Positions 34,961 through 48,800 are shown, counted from the first letter of the stretch. The stretch is 64,000 bases of DNA from Limanda limanda (GCF_963576545.1 NC_083653.1:15783358-15847357), one strand, 5' to 3'. The notes: a model not told the origin generated them from the letters alone. A program made the numbers and translations.

Positions 34961-37796
34961 CCTATTAGCCCAACCTGAAAGAAGATCCTTTCCCTGTGTG
35001 TGTATGTGATGGTTGGCTAGTGTGGTGCTAATTCAGAGTCCAGGCACCTGGAGGGGAGAGAGCGAGAAAGAGACCTGAGAGAATAGCAGCTTCAGTTTAG
35101 AGAGAGGGGGCAATAAAGGAGGATAACGGATGAGAAGTCTGGCAGAAGTTGTAGTCGTAAATTAGCTTGTCCTTAGTCTGAGAGGCGCAGATAATGGATG
35201 CACATGATAGATGAAGTCTTAAAACCCAGGGGAGTTGGCAATGTGCATAGTTAAGAGCTACAAATAGAGAGGAGTTCACTTCGACCTTTGACATCCAGAT
35301 TTGTATGGTTGCCCTTAGACCTGAGGGATAAAATAATAGCGATAACCATCAATGATCGACACTTCAATCAATAGCAATAAGATTGTGAGCATGCTATGAG
35401 TGATACGCAAACAGAAGTGTGTGAAAATAAGAAAATTTGTGCAGCCGGTTTAGAAATTGTTTACAAAGAGGACAGGTCAGCTCACCATGTTATATTATTT
35501 ATTTGTTTTTGTAACACTTTTTGGGGGCTTTTTTCATTGTGTTAACATAAAAACGATGACGAGTGTGCCTCCATGAGTGGTTAACTTCAAAATAAAGTAT
35601 TTGAATAAGAAAAATTCTCCATAATAACAATATTATTTTTAAATGTTCAAAAGTTATCAATATCTCCTGATAGAAACTTTTTTTCAATTCATCATCATAG
35701 CATAGGTTGAAAAACGACCATCTGAACCTGAGCAATGAGCTTCAGTAGTTATAACCGTCCATAAAGTTTAGATATTCTGTCAAGTCGACGGTGGAAAAAG
35801 ACCCATATGCACGTCTCTGTCATCGCTTGGTTGGAGAAAGTGAACCTTGTATTTCTTCTCTTTGAAAAGAGCTGTTGGACGAGGCCACTCAACTCCTCTC
35901 GGTCCGCTTCCTGAGCATATTTTACACTGCAGCGAGTAGGAATCCTCATGAAAATGAAAAATCTCTGGAGCAGAAACGGCCTGTGTGTGTTCTCAATGAT
36001 GAAATGAGGCGACAGAGTAACACCAACAAAAGTGAAAGTGATAAATTCGACAGCTACGCTGTGAAAACACATCAAACCGAAAATCCCTTTTCCAAACATT
36101 CCAGGCTCGTTTGAGCACCTTTGCATTTATTTGTTTTTTAATTCGTTCTCATGCATTTTAATAGCTCCATTACCTATAAATATCCGAACATACACAGGGA
36201 CGTATCCTTAACCGGGACCAAGAATAACAAGCCCAGGAAGGCTCAGATAGAGGGGCTGTGTGTTCATTATGATATGCAGTGTTCAATTGCTACATTAATT
36301 AAGCAGCTCCAGGCAGCAGTGGCAGGATGACGGACAGGCCAAGTCACAGGAGGCACGTTTGATACACTGCCAAGTCCGAGCCTCGCTGTCCGGCGGCTGA
36401 TTTATGGACAGAGCTGGAAGTCGGAAAAGTATCCAGGAGTCATATTTTTAGCGAGCGGTAGTGCCGTGCACATGTGCAGGGGCTTAGGCCGGTCCCCAGG
36501 GACGCCATTCATCTCTCATCACTGCAATGCTGATAACATCCTCCTCTACATAACACACACATACCAACCGAGCACATGCGCTCATACACTCGCTGGAGCC
36601 CGGCGGTGGTCAGCTTCGTACAAGTGGAGTCACATAAATACACAGGCAGTGTTTAGATGACACTTGGTCCCTGGTCTACTCTCTTTGTGATCCTTTTGTG
36701 AGTTTGTGATTTGCGGATGTTAAACAGGAAGTTATTGAGGAGTGTATAAAGCCCGGTTTCCTTCCTGCTCAGACAGTGCTGCATTTGGCTGTTTTAACAG
36801 CTCTACAGTTCTCTCTGTTTGTCCCCCCCCCATATTTTTTCCTTATGCCTCACATCGATGCATTATAATCTACAGTTTTACAAAGAAGGGAAAAACGAGA
36901 GGCCATTTTCATGCCAGCTGTCCCTTGATGTATTCAGGTCGTCGACTGCACATGTGCGAATGATGCTTTTCCGTAGCGATTTGAATATCAGAATGGCTGA
37001 TTATGAGGGTGGCATGCGTGAGCACAACCCTTCAGCGCCAGAGAGCCAAAAAAGAAAGGACAGAAAGATGAAAGAAGGTTTGAGTTAATAGTCATGGCTC
37101 TGGTATTGCATATCACACGGTCGAGACCAACAGGGGCCTGAAAGGACTCGGCATCGGTAAACAATGGGATTCAGACGGTTGCAATATTCAGTAGTTCTGT
37201 CATTTTCACGTCAAGGTAAAATGAGTTGAATAATTGACCCTCGGGTCAACTGCAACTGTTTCCTTTTCATGTGGACTGGAGTTTTGAGATTCTGGTGTTG
37301 GTGTAGTTTGAAACTGCAGATGTTTGTGTTTATAAAAATATACTGGCTGAGTTATTTTCCAAAACAGTTCAATATGAGATTTTAGCTGGAAGAGAAATGT
37401 AAAAACACATTTGTTGATAGTTTTTGATTGTTAGATTGTAAGACTATATTATCTGAACTGTTTATTCATCAGGGCCTCACATAGTCTCTCTCATCATGAA
37501 TATTAGACAGATACTTGTCCTCGTGTTTTCTTTATTGGGAAGTCGATATTGAGGCTGGAAGGAAACATAGGGAGGTGGATATGACTTTCAAAACAGGCCC
37601 CCAGTAGAAATATTGTCTCTGTGGTTATGTGCTGCTATTAATCGATAATGTATTGTAGCTATGCTGCACAGTGGTATTTAGCCAGACACATCCTTTATTA
37701 TTATAAAATTGATGAACGTTTCTTTGTAAGTAAGCTGCAGTCAACAGATCCATGAAGCCGCCCGACCGCTGCTGCACAAACATTTTTTTTTTCGAA

Positions 37797-38085
37797 GTTC
37801 AGTGAAGCTTGACTCAGTTGTCGTTACTGTTGTCTTGTCCTGATCAACAACGTCACTAACCTTGATGAGTCCCAGCCACCACTGCTACAGACCAGTGCTC
37901 ACCTCTTTATTCAAGTTCATTAATATTGAATCGTGTGTCCAAATCACATATAATTCTACACTGCACTTCTTTGGGTTCTTAACAATACGCATGCCCAGTG
38001 TAGAGACTATTCAATTCTCAAGATACGCGAGCCACTTTCAGACAGATGGAGAGAAGCAGATTTCTGGACTTATATGATAGATATA
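37797..38085 (+). repeat. Dispersed repeat family B, copy 1
   Basis: Similar in the same orientation to 60117-60360. Shared landmarks: GATGAGTCCCAGCC-CC-CTGCTACAGA, TTCATTAATATTGAA-like, AATTCTACACT-CACTTC and AACAATACNCATGCC-AGTG, then a segment with GATTTCTGG. No terminal repeats were found and the class is unknown. Confidence 0.65.
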
Positions 38086-38399
38086 ACTTATTATTTTTTT
38101 ATGGAATATTATTGTGCTATAGCTGCTACTAATAGTTACTGACATTGTTGTGGTGATCAAAAACTGCTGCTGACCTTACTTTCTGATTCTCTACCCATGG
38201 GCCTGTATTTTATCATGCAAATACACATTTTTGTGGATGTGCATAACCAAACTTCCCAAGAAACAAAGGATGTGTAGTTGAAATATACTCGTGGCATAAA
38301 ACACCATATAAACTGAATTGTTAAGAGCCTTAGGCTACATAGCATTATGTTGAAGTTATAAAATGGCATTTTAATATATACGATATCTGTCCAGACAAG

Positions 38400-38780
38400 C
38401 TCTGTATCATTGTCTAAAAAAACGTTCCTGAAAACTCACTTCACATAAATTGGACATGTACATGTGCATGTTTTTCTTCTCTACAGCTGATTGCTTAGTT
38501 GCAGAAAATACTACAAATGAAAAACGCTGCTAGCAAACATTTTGACGAGGTGTTATCAAAGTTTTGCAATCATCGCTAGTCAAGTCCTCACTGATAACAA
38601 CCAATCAGGAGGATAGTAAGGGGGACTCTGTAATTGTTTCCGAACATCTGCTTTTGTCCTTCCAACATGCAGGCCAGGAGTTTTCAAAGTGAACGGGGCC
38701 AGCAGCATTTTCAAACTATACTGAGTTTAAGGGGCTTGAAAACTCCGGTGTAGTGTGGATGCCAAATCATGTCAGGCATA
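38400..38780. repeat. Probable interspersed DNA-transposon-like repeat
   Basis: Contains TTTCTTCTCTACAGCTGATT, AACCAATCAGGAGGATAGTA, TCTGTAATTGTTTCCGAACA and the terminal-looking GAAAACTCCGGTGTAGTGTG GATGCCAAATC. From memory this resembles a repeated non-autonomous element of fishes. Ends and target duplication were not resolved. Confidence 0.35.
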
Positions 38781-39539
38781 AACCTAACAGTAGTGTTGTG
38801 TTCTACCTTATCTTCATACCCTGTCTCCTAAAATGATGCTCTGTCAGAAAGAATATACCGTAAGCGCTCATTATATTTTTCAGATCCCTAAAACAGTTTG
38901 CTTGTTATCAAGTTATCGTGACCATTCACCAACTAATTAAGGGAGCCCATTGCCATTTTTTAGCTCTGGGGCCTCTGAGTGGGTTAATCTGGCCCAGTGT
39001 TAAGTGATTGACCTCAGTAACACATCTACTCTGAAGAGTTTAAAAGGCTTAATACAGACTAAACAAAAAAGTTGTTTTTACCCAGAACTACATTTATCAT
39101 ACTAAATCAACACATGGGAGTCATCGGATCTCAACATATAGAGAAAACGGAATGGTAATGTTGTGGTGATCGAAACATGCTGCAATTTTCATCAGTGTCA
39201 GATACCGGCAAGTGACAGGAACCTGGAAACTAGCAGGAGCGCTTGGCTCCATAAGTGCAAAGTAACGAACACGAAATGTATTCATATATGCTGATGTACG
39301 GCTGGTCCGGCTCACAATATGCTGCTAAACCAGATGCTATTTGCTTGCCTTTAACTTCCCTTTGTTCAACGGCAGAAGACTGGTGTTTCAGTGCTGTTGA
39401 ACAACACAAACGTGCAGCTGAGCAGAGCAGAAGCCCTTATGATAATTTGATTTATTTCATCTGAGTAAACTTAAGACAAGCGATAACAAACGTTGCAAAA
39501 AGTTCTTGCTACTGAAGATACACAGTAATTGCTTTCATC

Positions 39540-39900
39540 TGAATGTCACGCCAAGCATGCTTTATCAGGCTGGCACAATCTCACCACATTATTGAAATCA
39601 ATTAATGCTCTAATTTCTGTGGCACACAATCATGGAGCCAAATTATGATAAATATATTTTTCCCCAACCCTAATTAAATTAATCATTTTGAAGTGATAGC
39701 GCAAATAAAGCCAGAGATGTAATTGGACCCAGGTTTCATATTGACAAATGGGGGAAAAAAGGAAACCGACTTTATTTCATTTGCCACTGGGATGGTGCCT
39801 CTTTAAGAATGAAAACCGCAAATTGCTCTCAACAATTCCTATACCTCTGGAGTTGACCACTTTAAAATTGGCCCGTTCAGAGATTATAAATATGGCTATT
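39540..39900. promoter_or_regulatory. Candidate conserved non-coding element, homeodomain-motif rich
   Basis: AT-rich, repeat-free block. It holds ATCAATTAATGCTCTAATTT near 39596, TAATTAAATTAAT at 39671-39683 and ATGTAATTGGACCC at about 39717-39730. Dense TAAT/ATTA cores in a gene-poor region are typical of developmental enhancers. This is inference; there is no direct sequence proof. Confidence 0.3.
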
Positions 39901-40229
39901 TGATGGCTCTGTTATTACGGCTGAGAGGGGGGAGGAGAGGGAGGGCTTGTGGCTGTAAGGCCGGATGGTTTCTCTTGATGTGGGCGAGAGCTTTGAGCTT
40001 CCACACCACACGCTTCTGTGCTCTGCAACAGGAAAAACACAGGAGATCACTTCCAAATGAAAATGCATGCGCACACACTCACACACACTCCCTTGCTCGC
40101 ACACACGCACGCCACATGCAGGCGATAGAGTAGAGCGATAAACAAAATAAACAGCTCTTCCCCCACCGCACAACACCCCAAGTGTTAGGTCGATGACAAC
40201 ACTGGGCCCTGTTGCTATAAACAGTAGCT

Positions 40230-40400
40230 TCATAAATTATGTGTTTGCATGTTGATGCTTTATCTACACCTTAATCCGCTGTAATCTATCCAAATGTGCA
40301 CACCTAATCTCATTAATCTCCAGAATGTTTAATGTAGGGTTTTAATTGATCCCTTTGCATCATATTCATGGTTTACCTTAAAACGAAGCAGTCCTTCAAT
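40230..40400. promoter_or_regulatory. Candidate conserved non-coding element
   Basis: Repeat-free stretch with CCTTAATCCGCTGTAATCTA (two TAATC cores), CTAATCTCATTAATCTCCAG and TTTAATTGATCCCTTTGCAT. The TAATCC/TAATCT words fit OTX/PITX/CRX-type homeodomain sites. Inference only. Confidence 0.25.
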
Positions 40401-43400
40401 GTAGTATGACATGTGTTTGTTGTTTACCGTCCCTCCTCTTTTTCCTGTACGTGTGATTACCGTTTGTGTGTATGGGAGTTACATTAGAACACAACAGGTC
40501 GGCAGCAGCCTTTTATGCATCATAAGTCTTTATTGTCCCTGGTGAGCAGCATTTCCAGTAAACAGGGCCATTACGGAGGCCAAGTTCCCCATTTGTGTTT
40601 GTGTGCTACGAGGTCAAGAGTGGAGTCGGGGAGTCAAATGGTGAACGGCTAAAGAGTAAATCCCACAGCAGGGATCCTTGACAATTTCGTTTTAACAAGA
40701 ACCTTGGGTTGTTTTCTTTCTTCCCCCTTTTTTTCCTCTCTCCGCTCCCTTTGCATCTGGCATTCTCGCAAGTTTACACACATTTTCTGCCTCTCTTCCT
40801 CTTGCTGTGGGTAGCTGCAGCTAGGCTGACTCAGCCCTCCACACTATTCTTGGGCCCTGACGAACAGTGTTGATGTAGCCTGTCTGATGGCCACACGCCA
40901 TAAACCAGTCTTTGTTCCCCCTGCCACTTCTGCTGAGCTGTTCGCCCGCGCCTCTCCCTCCAAAAACTGCCGCTTGACCGACCGACCAGTTGATGAAGCG
41001 TAAGCAAACCACTTTGCATCAACAAAAGGAGTTTATCTTTCAGTAAGTGAGTGGGCCACTGTAGTGAAATACGATACCGCAACTACTGCAGATGCCCTGC
41101 ATAAAAATAAAAAATGACCACAAGTATCTCAGTGTGTTCCCGTGGCCTTTGAGCTCAAGTCAATGTGTGAAGATGTTCTTTAACAGAAGCCGGAGGATGT
41201 TGAAAATCGTTAATCAACTTGTTTTCCTGGAAAAAATGCTTTGATTCCGAAATAGCCAGAGGCCTGAAGATACTTCAGTACCTGAGGGACCGGCATGTGC
41301 CGTCCAAGAGGAAATGGAAGAGAATGGTTTGACTGTTTGGGATCATTTCATAATGAAGTTCATTATCAGACATACAAACGTTAGACAGCTCTCATGACCG
41401 CAACAGTCAAATACACATCTTTTCATCGTGGAGCTTTTACCCCTCTCACTTTCTTGCTCTCTTTCTCACAGGGGCCAATTTGCCACATTCCTTGGATCCA
41501 GTCAAATAAATAGGGTAATAAACATAGGGTGAGAGAAACGGTTGTGCAGTGTGCAAACTGCCTGTCTGCACTGTCGTCCATTAAGATGTGAGATAAATTC
41601 AAAGCATGTCTGATATTAGCGCGTGGCGGCAGGGCTCAAACTCAAACAGTCTGTCTGCGTGTAATCACGCAATTCACGGAGCGAGGGAAGGGTGAAAGGT
41701 ATAACCGTCCCTGCGGAAGGCACACGCTGCTTATTATGGGTGTTGATAGTCGGGAGAAGAGAGCCCGGCGTCCCTGAAAATAGCGTAACCGTCATCATAT
41801 TATCGCATCTGAAAGGGAATTTGCGTTGCTACCGCTCTCACAGGGACAAAGAGACCTTTAAACATTCACACAAGGAGAATTCTGGGGTTGTGCAGCTCGG
41901 AACGAGGATGATTGATGGGATGCCTGAGGACAGTGAATAGACAGGATGGATAGAGAGTGTGAGAGCGGCACACTGAGAGAGAGAGAGACAGAGAGATGCT
42001 GACAGAAAGTGTTGATCTGACAGCAGAGATCAGGAGGTGTGTATCTGGTCTCCGACTCCAACTCTCTCTGACCCACATGCCTGGATGCCGACGCACAAGC
42101 ACAGATCTGGCTACCATCGCTCATCAGTCATCTCAGGAAGCAGACGCTGCTTTTTGATAGTTGACATGGCTGCCATCAGCTGGATATGGAAAAACCAAAA
42201 AAAAGAACGAAAAGACAGGAGTTTGAAATCTTATGCTCCTTCGAAAGTATCACCAACTTCAGCAGATTGTGTGGAATGTTTGAAAAGGAATGCAATCCTT
42301 AAAATAAGAGCCACAGACTACTTTTATCAGTTATATAAGGCTCAACAGATGCCAACCACTAATCTAATGATGAATATCAAGTGCAGACTTTGTCAAAAGC
42401 TTTTAAATAGAAGGTGTTGTGATTTTAGCAAATCTCTAGATCATTTTACCTCCAGAAATTGAAGGAGCTTGGGTAGCTGGTCATAATAAATTATGTCACA
42501 TAAATCAATCCACTGCAACGAAGGGGGGAAAAAGACCTGTGGAAGAAAATCTCCATTCATGACGGGAAGAATGAATGCATTGTCTGAGCAGCACTATACT
42601 TCACTGTACAGCGGTCCGCGTTAAAGAGACAAATCACCCCAGGCCTTCATGAGTGAAGCATAGTGGGAGGCCAAGATGAATACAGTACATTTCCCCTCTC
42701 TGTTTCCCTCTCAGCTAAGTCATAGCAATTAAAAAGTCCCCAAAGAAGCAGAGCTCGACGGAGCCAGCAGCTCAGTGAGAGACACAGACCACGGCCACTG
42801 CTCTAATTGAAACAGGGCCTAAAGTCTAACGGCAAATACCCACATTTATTTATTTTCAGCCATTTAACATGTCTGAGATCTTTGTCTCTGAGAGCTAATT
42901 GCTCCTTCCGACAGGAAGACAGTGAGTCAATGGGTAGTTTATGTACAAAGAGATTTCAATCTGATCCCCCTCCGTGTTTTCAGCCCGATGGAAGCACTCG
43001 GAAATATGGAAAGTATGAGAATCTTTTCCCGGTTTTATAACAATACAGGATAATCCCAGACTGTTTTACTAAGGCTGGTAAATATTTAAAGTGTTTGCCG
43101 GGGTGTAAACTTTTGGTTATAGCACTCGCAGCAGTGGAGAGATTGTTTTGCTGTTGCCTGCATCTCTCCAGTCCATTACATCATGAGATCATTTGTTTGA
43201 ACGGTTTGATTAGAGATCTCAGAAAATCCACAGAAATGCACAAAATTGTCCGTCCTTTTTGGCCTGGCACACGCTGAATAAAGACAGGAAAAAAAGAGAA
43301 AGCGCTGGGTGAAAGGAATGTAATCATGGTGCGTTCATGGACGTTAGCACACAGAGAAGTCTTTTTAAAATCCCATCCGATGAGTCTCCCAGACCACTCC

Positions 43401-43906
43401 AGTAAAGTAGAAAATGGGAAATGTTATACTTGCTCTCTCATCGACCACACACTCGTTCGACTAGCTAAGTAACAAAGGAGCAGAGGCCACTTCTGGAGTA
43501 ACCAGAGCTTTTGATTTTTTTGTCCCCCCTCGGAATTTTTTCATTGCAAGACCCTTGTGTGTATTTTGTGGATGCCTGCACACTATTTTATATGTGTACG
43601 CTTACTCTTTGTTTCTTCTTGCTGAACTAGCCGAACATCAGGTGAATAAAGAGGAAGGAAACATAGACATGGTCACTGGCTCTTGTCTGAGCACATCTGT
43701 CTGCCAGCTGTGCATGTGTTTACACCTGACCCCAGCCAAGACACCGTCTGGGTTGCTCCCTCACTCTCTCCCTCGCTTTACTTACATCCACCCCCACCCA
43801 CCCCCGCCCACCCAACCTCCCCCCAAAAGGTTATACTTCCTACTGTTGAGGAAACTCTTCAGGCCCTGTTTATATGAGCTGCTCCTGCACTTCTCAGTGT
43901 CTCACC

Positions 43907-44158
43907 ATCCAACCAACCATGCAACATACCATCCATCTGTCCAATCATCCATCCAACCAGCCACATATACAACCCTCCAACCAACCAACCATCCAGCCAT
44001 CCACCAACCACCCAACCTACCATCTATCCAACAATCCAACCATCCACCAAACCAACCATCCATCCAACCATTCAACCATCCAACAATCTTTCCATCCATC
44101 CATCCATCAATCCATCCATCCATCCATCCACCATCCATCCAGCCAACCACCATCCAAC
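43907..44158. repeat. (CCAT)n/(CCAA)n degenerate microsatellite array
   Basis: About 250 bp of imperfect CCAT, CCAA and CATC units, most regular at 44092-44135. Long ORFs on both strands (His-Pro-Ser-Asn rich on plus, Trp-Met-Asp-Gly rich on minus) are artefacts of the repeat. It abuts the interspersed repeat at 44159. Confidence 0.95.
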
Positions 44159-44440
44159 ATTCTATCCATTATCTTTACTCTTGAGGGTTGTGGGGGGAGC
44201 TGAAGCCAGTCCCAGCAAACACTGGTGAGGGTACACTCAGACAGGTGGCCAAGCTACAGAGACAAACAACCATTAACACTCACATTCACACCTACGGCCA
44301 ATTTGAAGTCTTAAATTAACCTAACCCCACTCTGCATGTTGTTGGACTGTGGGAGAAAGCGAGAGTACCCGGGGAAAACCCACGCAGACACAGGGAGAAT
44401 ATGCTAAGTCCCCACTGAAAGACCAAGGCCGTATTGGGAT
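44159..44440 (+). mobile_element. High-copy teleost interspersed repeat adjoining the CCAT array
   Basis: Carries the ordered words GTTGTGGGGGGAGCTGAAGC, CACTCACATTCACACCTACG GCCAATTT, TTAACCTAACCCCACTCTGC ATGTTGTTGGACTGTGGGAG and GTACCCGGGGAAAACCCACG CAGACACAGGGAGAA. I recognise this as one of the commonest fish repeats, habitually preceded by a CATCC-type microsatellite. I do not assign it to a class. Confidence 0.8.
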
Positions 44441-45539
44441 TCAAGAAGGGTGAGGCACCAGTGCTAACTAGGACACAATCGGTACAAAGGTTATCAAAGC
44501 AAACAGAGGTTTTTGAGGGGAAAAATGGATCATATCAAATTGGTGACAGAGAGCTAAAGCTAGAGAATGGTAGGTCAAATTATAATGGGATGGAACAGAT
44601 TTCAGAGAGAGAAAAGGCTGATTCATGGTGGTCGTACTGTCATGGCTCACATGGGACTGATACTACAATTACTGCTTTTCCCCATGTAAACATTGGCATT
44701 GCATCATGCGCTTCTGCTTTAGCAAACAATGCAACAAAAAAAAACATACCATCACATTCACAGAGACATTTTCTGTCCTTTCTTTATCCAAATGAATCTC
44801 TTCTGAGAAGACAAGTGTTTACACTCGGCACGGACAAGGGGAAGTCTCGGTTTGACTGATTACTAAACAATGCTAAGTCGCCATGATAAAAATGGAGCAT
44901 TAAAATCAGTGTTCGATAAACACCAGCCAGGGAGTCACCAGCAGATAGCCTTTGATACAAAGGGGTTTTCCCCCTCGCCTTACTTGTTTTCACTGTTCTG
45001 TAGGTGGCCAACCACTAGGCCCAGTTTGTAGTGTAGTGAGACTTTGGTTTAGAGAAGGACTTGGGGTTTTAGCTGTCATTTTGTAGAAACAAACAAATCT
45101 TTGTAATCAAAGTCGCTGTTTGGAGCTAGTCAGAGTCCCATTCCCTCTCGTCTACAAACCATGGGCTGTTTTGTTATAGGAATTTGTATTGTAGCCTACT
45201 CTAAGTGCTCTATAGGTTCCTTTGTTTACACATATCTGTTATTCTCCAGCTATTGTTGGCATTATAATTCCTTGTTATTTTCTTTAAAGCCCTTTTTAAA
45301 GCTCCCATGAATTGGCTGCTTACGCTATTACTGTGGTATCGTGTAAAAAGTACAAACAATACTTTCATTTTGACCATTTAAAGACTCTTTCCTTTGAGTT
45401 TAAATCTTCGATCAATGAAATCAAACCCCTTTTTTAATACCATTCATGGTCAGGGCCCTTCAATGTATCTACAATGTGTAATTTCACTCTGTCTAGTTAA
45501 TATTTTTAGTGGGTAAGTGAGTTAGTATTCCCATGCTGA

Positions 45540-45860
45540 ATAAAAATTTCCTTCACGTGACGGAGGACTTGACAAATGCCATATAATCCAGCATCACTGT
45601 TTTTAATTGTATCCAATTAATATCATCCTCCCTGTTCAGTGTAACAGCTGTATTATTGATACTGGTGTATTATCAGAGCTGTTAAAGTTACTGCCACTTC
45701 ACATTTAATACGTTCAGATGGTGAAATAAAGGGTGACGTTTATTGTGTAGCGGTAACAGGAAATGCGATGCACATAGGTTACCACTTACCGTAATCGATT
45801 ATCCAAACAAGTTTTATTGGGGCATTTATTGTCATCGGCTCCATTTAACCTTTTTTATTT
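45540..45860. promoter_or_regulatory. Candidate conserved non-coding element with a TAATCGATTA site
   Basis: Repeat-free block with TTTTAATTGTATCCAATTAA TATC at 45601-45624 and the perfect palindrome TAATCGATTA at 45792-45801. The palindrome is the TAAT-NN-ATTA form bound by paired-class homeodomain dimers. Enhancer function is inferred from motif content and gene-poor setting only. Confidence 0.3.
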
Positions 45861-46379
45861 ATTTTTTTTACAAGGGAGTAATGGAATAAGAAAAAGCAGC
45901 CGGAGTGAGCTCAGAGCTGCAAGCAACAGACCGCACACTTCAGTGACCAACGTTTCTGTTCAAATGTGACTTTGTTTGTTTGCGCTCTAAGCAGATCCAC
46001 CAGTTGCTCTGCTGTTGTATTTCTGACAAAGTGGCTGCTCAGCTCAAGTGTTTTCTGTTGTGTTAAACCTTGTCTGGCTAACGATAGATGTCACTTGAAG
46101 TCTTAAAGAAAACAATATAAAAAATGTATTCTTATCGGAAAATAAATTGTTTTATTAAAAACATTCTAACATAGTGTCACTATTTTTCAATCACAATATG
46201 ATGAAAATGGTAAAGTTACATGAATTTGCTTCATACCAGATGTAATATCTCTTAGTTCAACCTAATAAATGTTTCATATGCCAACTTAGGTAAAGTCAGT
46301 GACTTCTAATTGAACATCATAAATGCACTGCACAACTACCAGTTTTGCGTTATAATGGAGACATGTTTTATTTTTTCTT

Positions 46380-46850
46380 AAAATCCCTCCGATGCAATGG
46401 CCTAGCACCCATTGTCAGGGGCCAGGGGGTCTATGGAAGCCGATGTGGGGGCCACATGGATGAGCACGGACTCATGAGCCAGACAGTTACGGATCACTTG
46501 CTTTTAATTAGCGGCTTCACATGCAGTCCGTGTGGAGCTGCAGGCCCACCGCAAACGCATGGAAGATGTGACAGTTCCCCCTTTGGGAGACACGGCCCGG
46601 GGAAAAGGTTCTGGCATTACTACAGTGCCTCGACTCAACACAATGCCCAATGTGCACGCCAGACCCACGGCAATTAGCTTCTAAGGTTCCCCCTCGGATC
46701 TTTGCCTTCTCTCTTTTCTTTTTAATGTCGGAGCTTGGAAAGGCTCAATATAATCAAGTCAAGAAAAGTTTATTCTGTTTAGAATTCCATCTGGTTCCAG
46801 GGGGGCTAATTTTAGCGGCGTGCAGGAGCGGTATGCAGTGAGGCTGCATG
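46380..46850. other. Higher-GC unique block, unexplained
   Basis: Richer in GC than its surroundings, with a 110-codon plus-strand ORF (from 46345) full of Cys, His and Gly. No recognisable domain is present and the composition falls back outside the block. It could be a conserved non-coding element or an unrecognised exon. I cannot support either. Confidence 0.2.
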
Positions 46851-48589
46851 TACCATCCTACTTAGAGTGGTGGGGGGGAGAGCTCAGCGCAGACACCCAG
46901 GCTCCTAGGCAATAGACTGGCCGACTGGTGTTTCTAAACACTGCTGTTGCCGTTCTCCCATCACTCAGCACACCCTGTGTTCCAACGAAATGTGTCCCTC
47001 TGGCACTTACCACAGGATCCAAGACTCTTTCACCCCCTCACCACCTCCGCACACCCCTGATCCGTCTTGCCCCCCCCCTCTCTTTCCTCACCCATTATTT
47101 TTGCTCTGTATCTGTAACTTTGACTGGGTTTCAGCGATGGGGTATCACCTCAGTTGAGGGCCCTGCGCAGAGAACGACGGCGCTCCGAGCTGTGATGCTT
47201 TGTGGTGATAGCGATGATTGGACGTGGCACTTAAAATTACCTCTGTCTGACTGTACAGTCATTACGGACGCCTGCATCATTTACAAGCAAGCCAGAATGG
47301 CAAAATTCAATTCGCAGGGAAAGTATCGTCTTTGTTTCTCTATATGATGATTGCAGGATACTGACAAAACATTACTCTCCAATTTCAGGGTTAAAAAGCG
47401 ACGTCTCCGGCCTTTCAAACTCAACACGCACATATGGACTTTCAATTTGAGAGCATGGCAGACATTCAATGTATTTATTTCATATCATACTGTACCTGCA
47501 CCTGAGGGGAGGTTTTGATAAAATATTCAAGTATGTTTGATGTCATTTAGTGCAACATGCTGATTTATTGCAATCTGTCAGTGGGGAATCCCACCTGACT
47601 GAACAGCTTCCACAATGTCAGGATCTTTTGGGATCGTGGAAAACTGTGGAGTGGCTGCTTCATCCTCTCAGCTTGTGTTTGACAGCGCTGAGATGAGGGG
47701 AATAGAGGCGGACTTGTCCTCTGTCAGACTTGCATTACACCAGAAGGAAAGCCTTTTCACGCCTAGCTGAAGGAACTTGAGAGAGCTTATATACGAGCTC
47801 TGTGGGACCCGCAGAGTCCAGTAGTGATTGAAACCGGTAAAGAATAACACACCCTCACCTACTAAGTACTGTTTGGGCTAATATTTTCTCTTTAGAAAAA
47901 AGCCCTCCCTGGTCAGAGCACTGATTTGTTCCTGTCTCTGGACATTCATTTGTCATCTCACGATGTATGTCAGCATTTCACCCTCCAAGAAATGTGAATC
48001 CCCGCTGACCATAAGTAGATGTTTATGGTTTCACTAATTTGATTTTAGGGTATTTGATGGATCGTGGACGAGGGCAGCCGCCACATAATCACTGCAATGA
48101 GGCATTTATGCCCTCCATAATTAACAGTCTCACAGTGAAAACATCATGTTTTTTTTAAGCGTGGTATTATTTGTGTCCTGCTAATCATAGAAATGTGTAT
48201 TGCTCTCAACATAGAGCAGGAGGGATATAAATATCAGTAATGTGTTCATTTCAAATTTTATAGTGGTAGTAAGAGATTTTAGTTTCCTGTAATTAATAAA
48301 GATTAATTTGTCCAAACAATGTTAAAGGCTATTGGAGAAGGAGAATCACAGAGAGTGAAATAACACTAAATGACAGTAAAATACTTACTAATAATATTTG
48401 ACTTACAATTCTGCTCCTTTTAGATAAAAATAGTAAGTCAGCCTTCTTGTGCAGTTGCCCAGACTTTCTTTCCTCTTTAAGGTGAAATACGGATCGGTCA
48501 TCAGAAAAAGCCGTTATTAATCTCTGTCTCCAGTTTTAACAAATGAAGGCTACAATCATATGGAAACAATCTGGCCCTTGCCCTCCAAG

Positions 48590-48800
48590 AGACAGAAAAC
48601 AGAGCCAAATGAAGAACATCCTTTCTCTTAAGACCTGTAATTTGTTTTTATTACCTATTAGGTAAAACACCTCATTTATCAATGTCAGACTCCTGACAAA
48701 ATGATAGCTGTCCGCATGTAAATCAGCTAATGCGATGTATGGCCCAGAATTAAGTGGGCTCTTTCTTATGAAATGCTCTACTCTGTGGGCTCAGTGACCC
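48590..48800. promoter_or_regulatory. Candidate conserved non-coding element
   Basis: Repeat-free stretch with CTGTAATTTGTTTTTATTAC, CCTCATTTATCAATGTCAGA and CGCATGTAAATCAGCTAATG. The ATGTAAATCA word resembles a POU octamer-type site. Inference only. Confidence 0.22.

Noticed and set aside
42037..42462. 141-codon plus-strand ORF with C-x2-C-like pairs
   Set aside because: The cysteine pairs do not fit a known zinc-finger spacing, and there is no supporting splice or promoter signal.
43902..44203. Long ORFs on both strands rich in His/Pro/Ser/Asn or Trp/Met/Asp/Gly
   Set aside because: Direct translations of the CCAT/CCAA microsatellite; no gene.
44434..44859. 141-codon plus-strand ORF
   Set aside because: Starts in the tail of an interspersed repeat; no recognisable motif.
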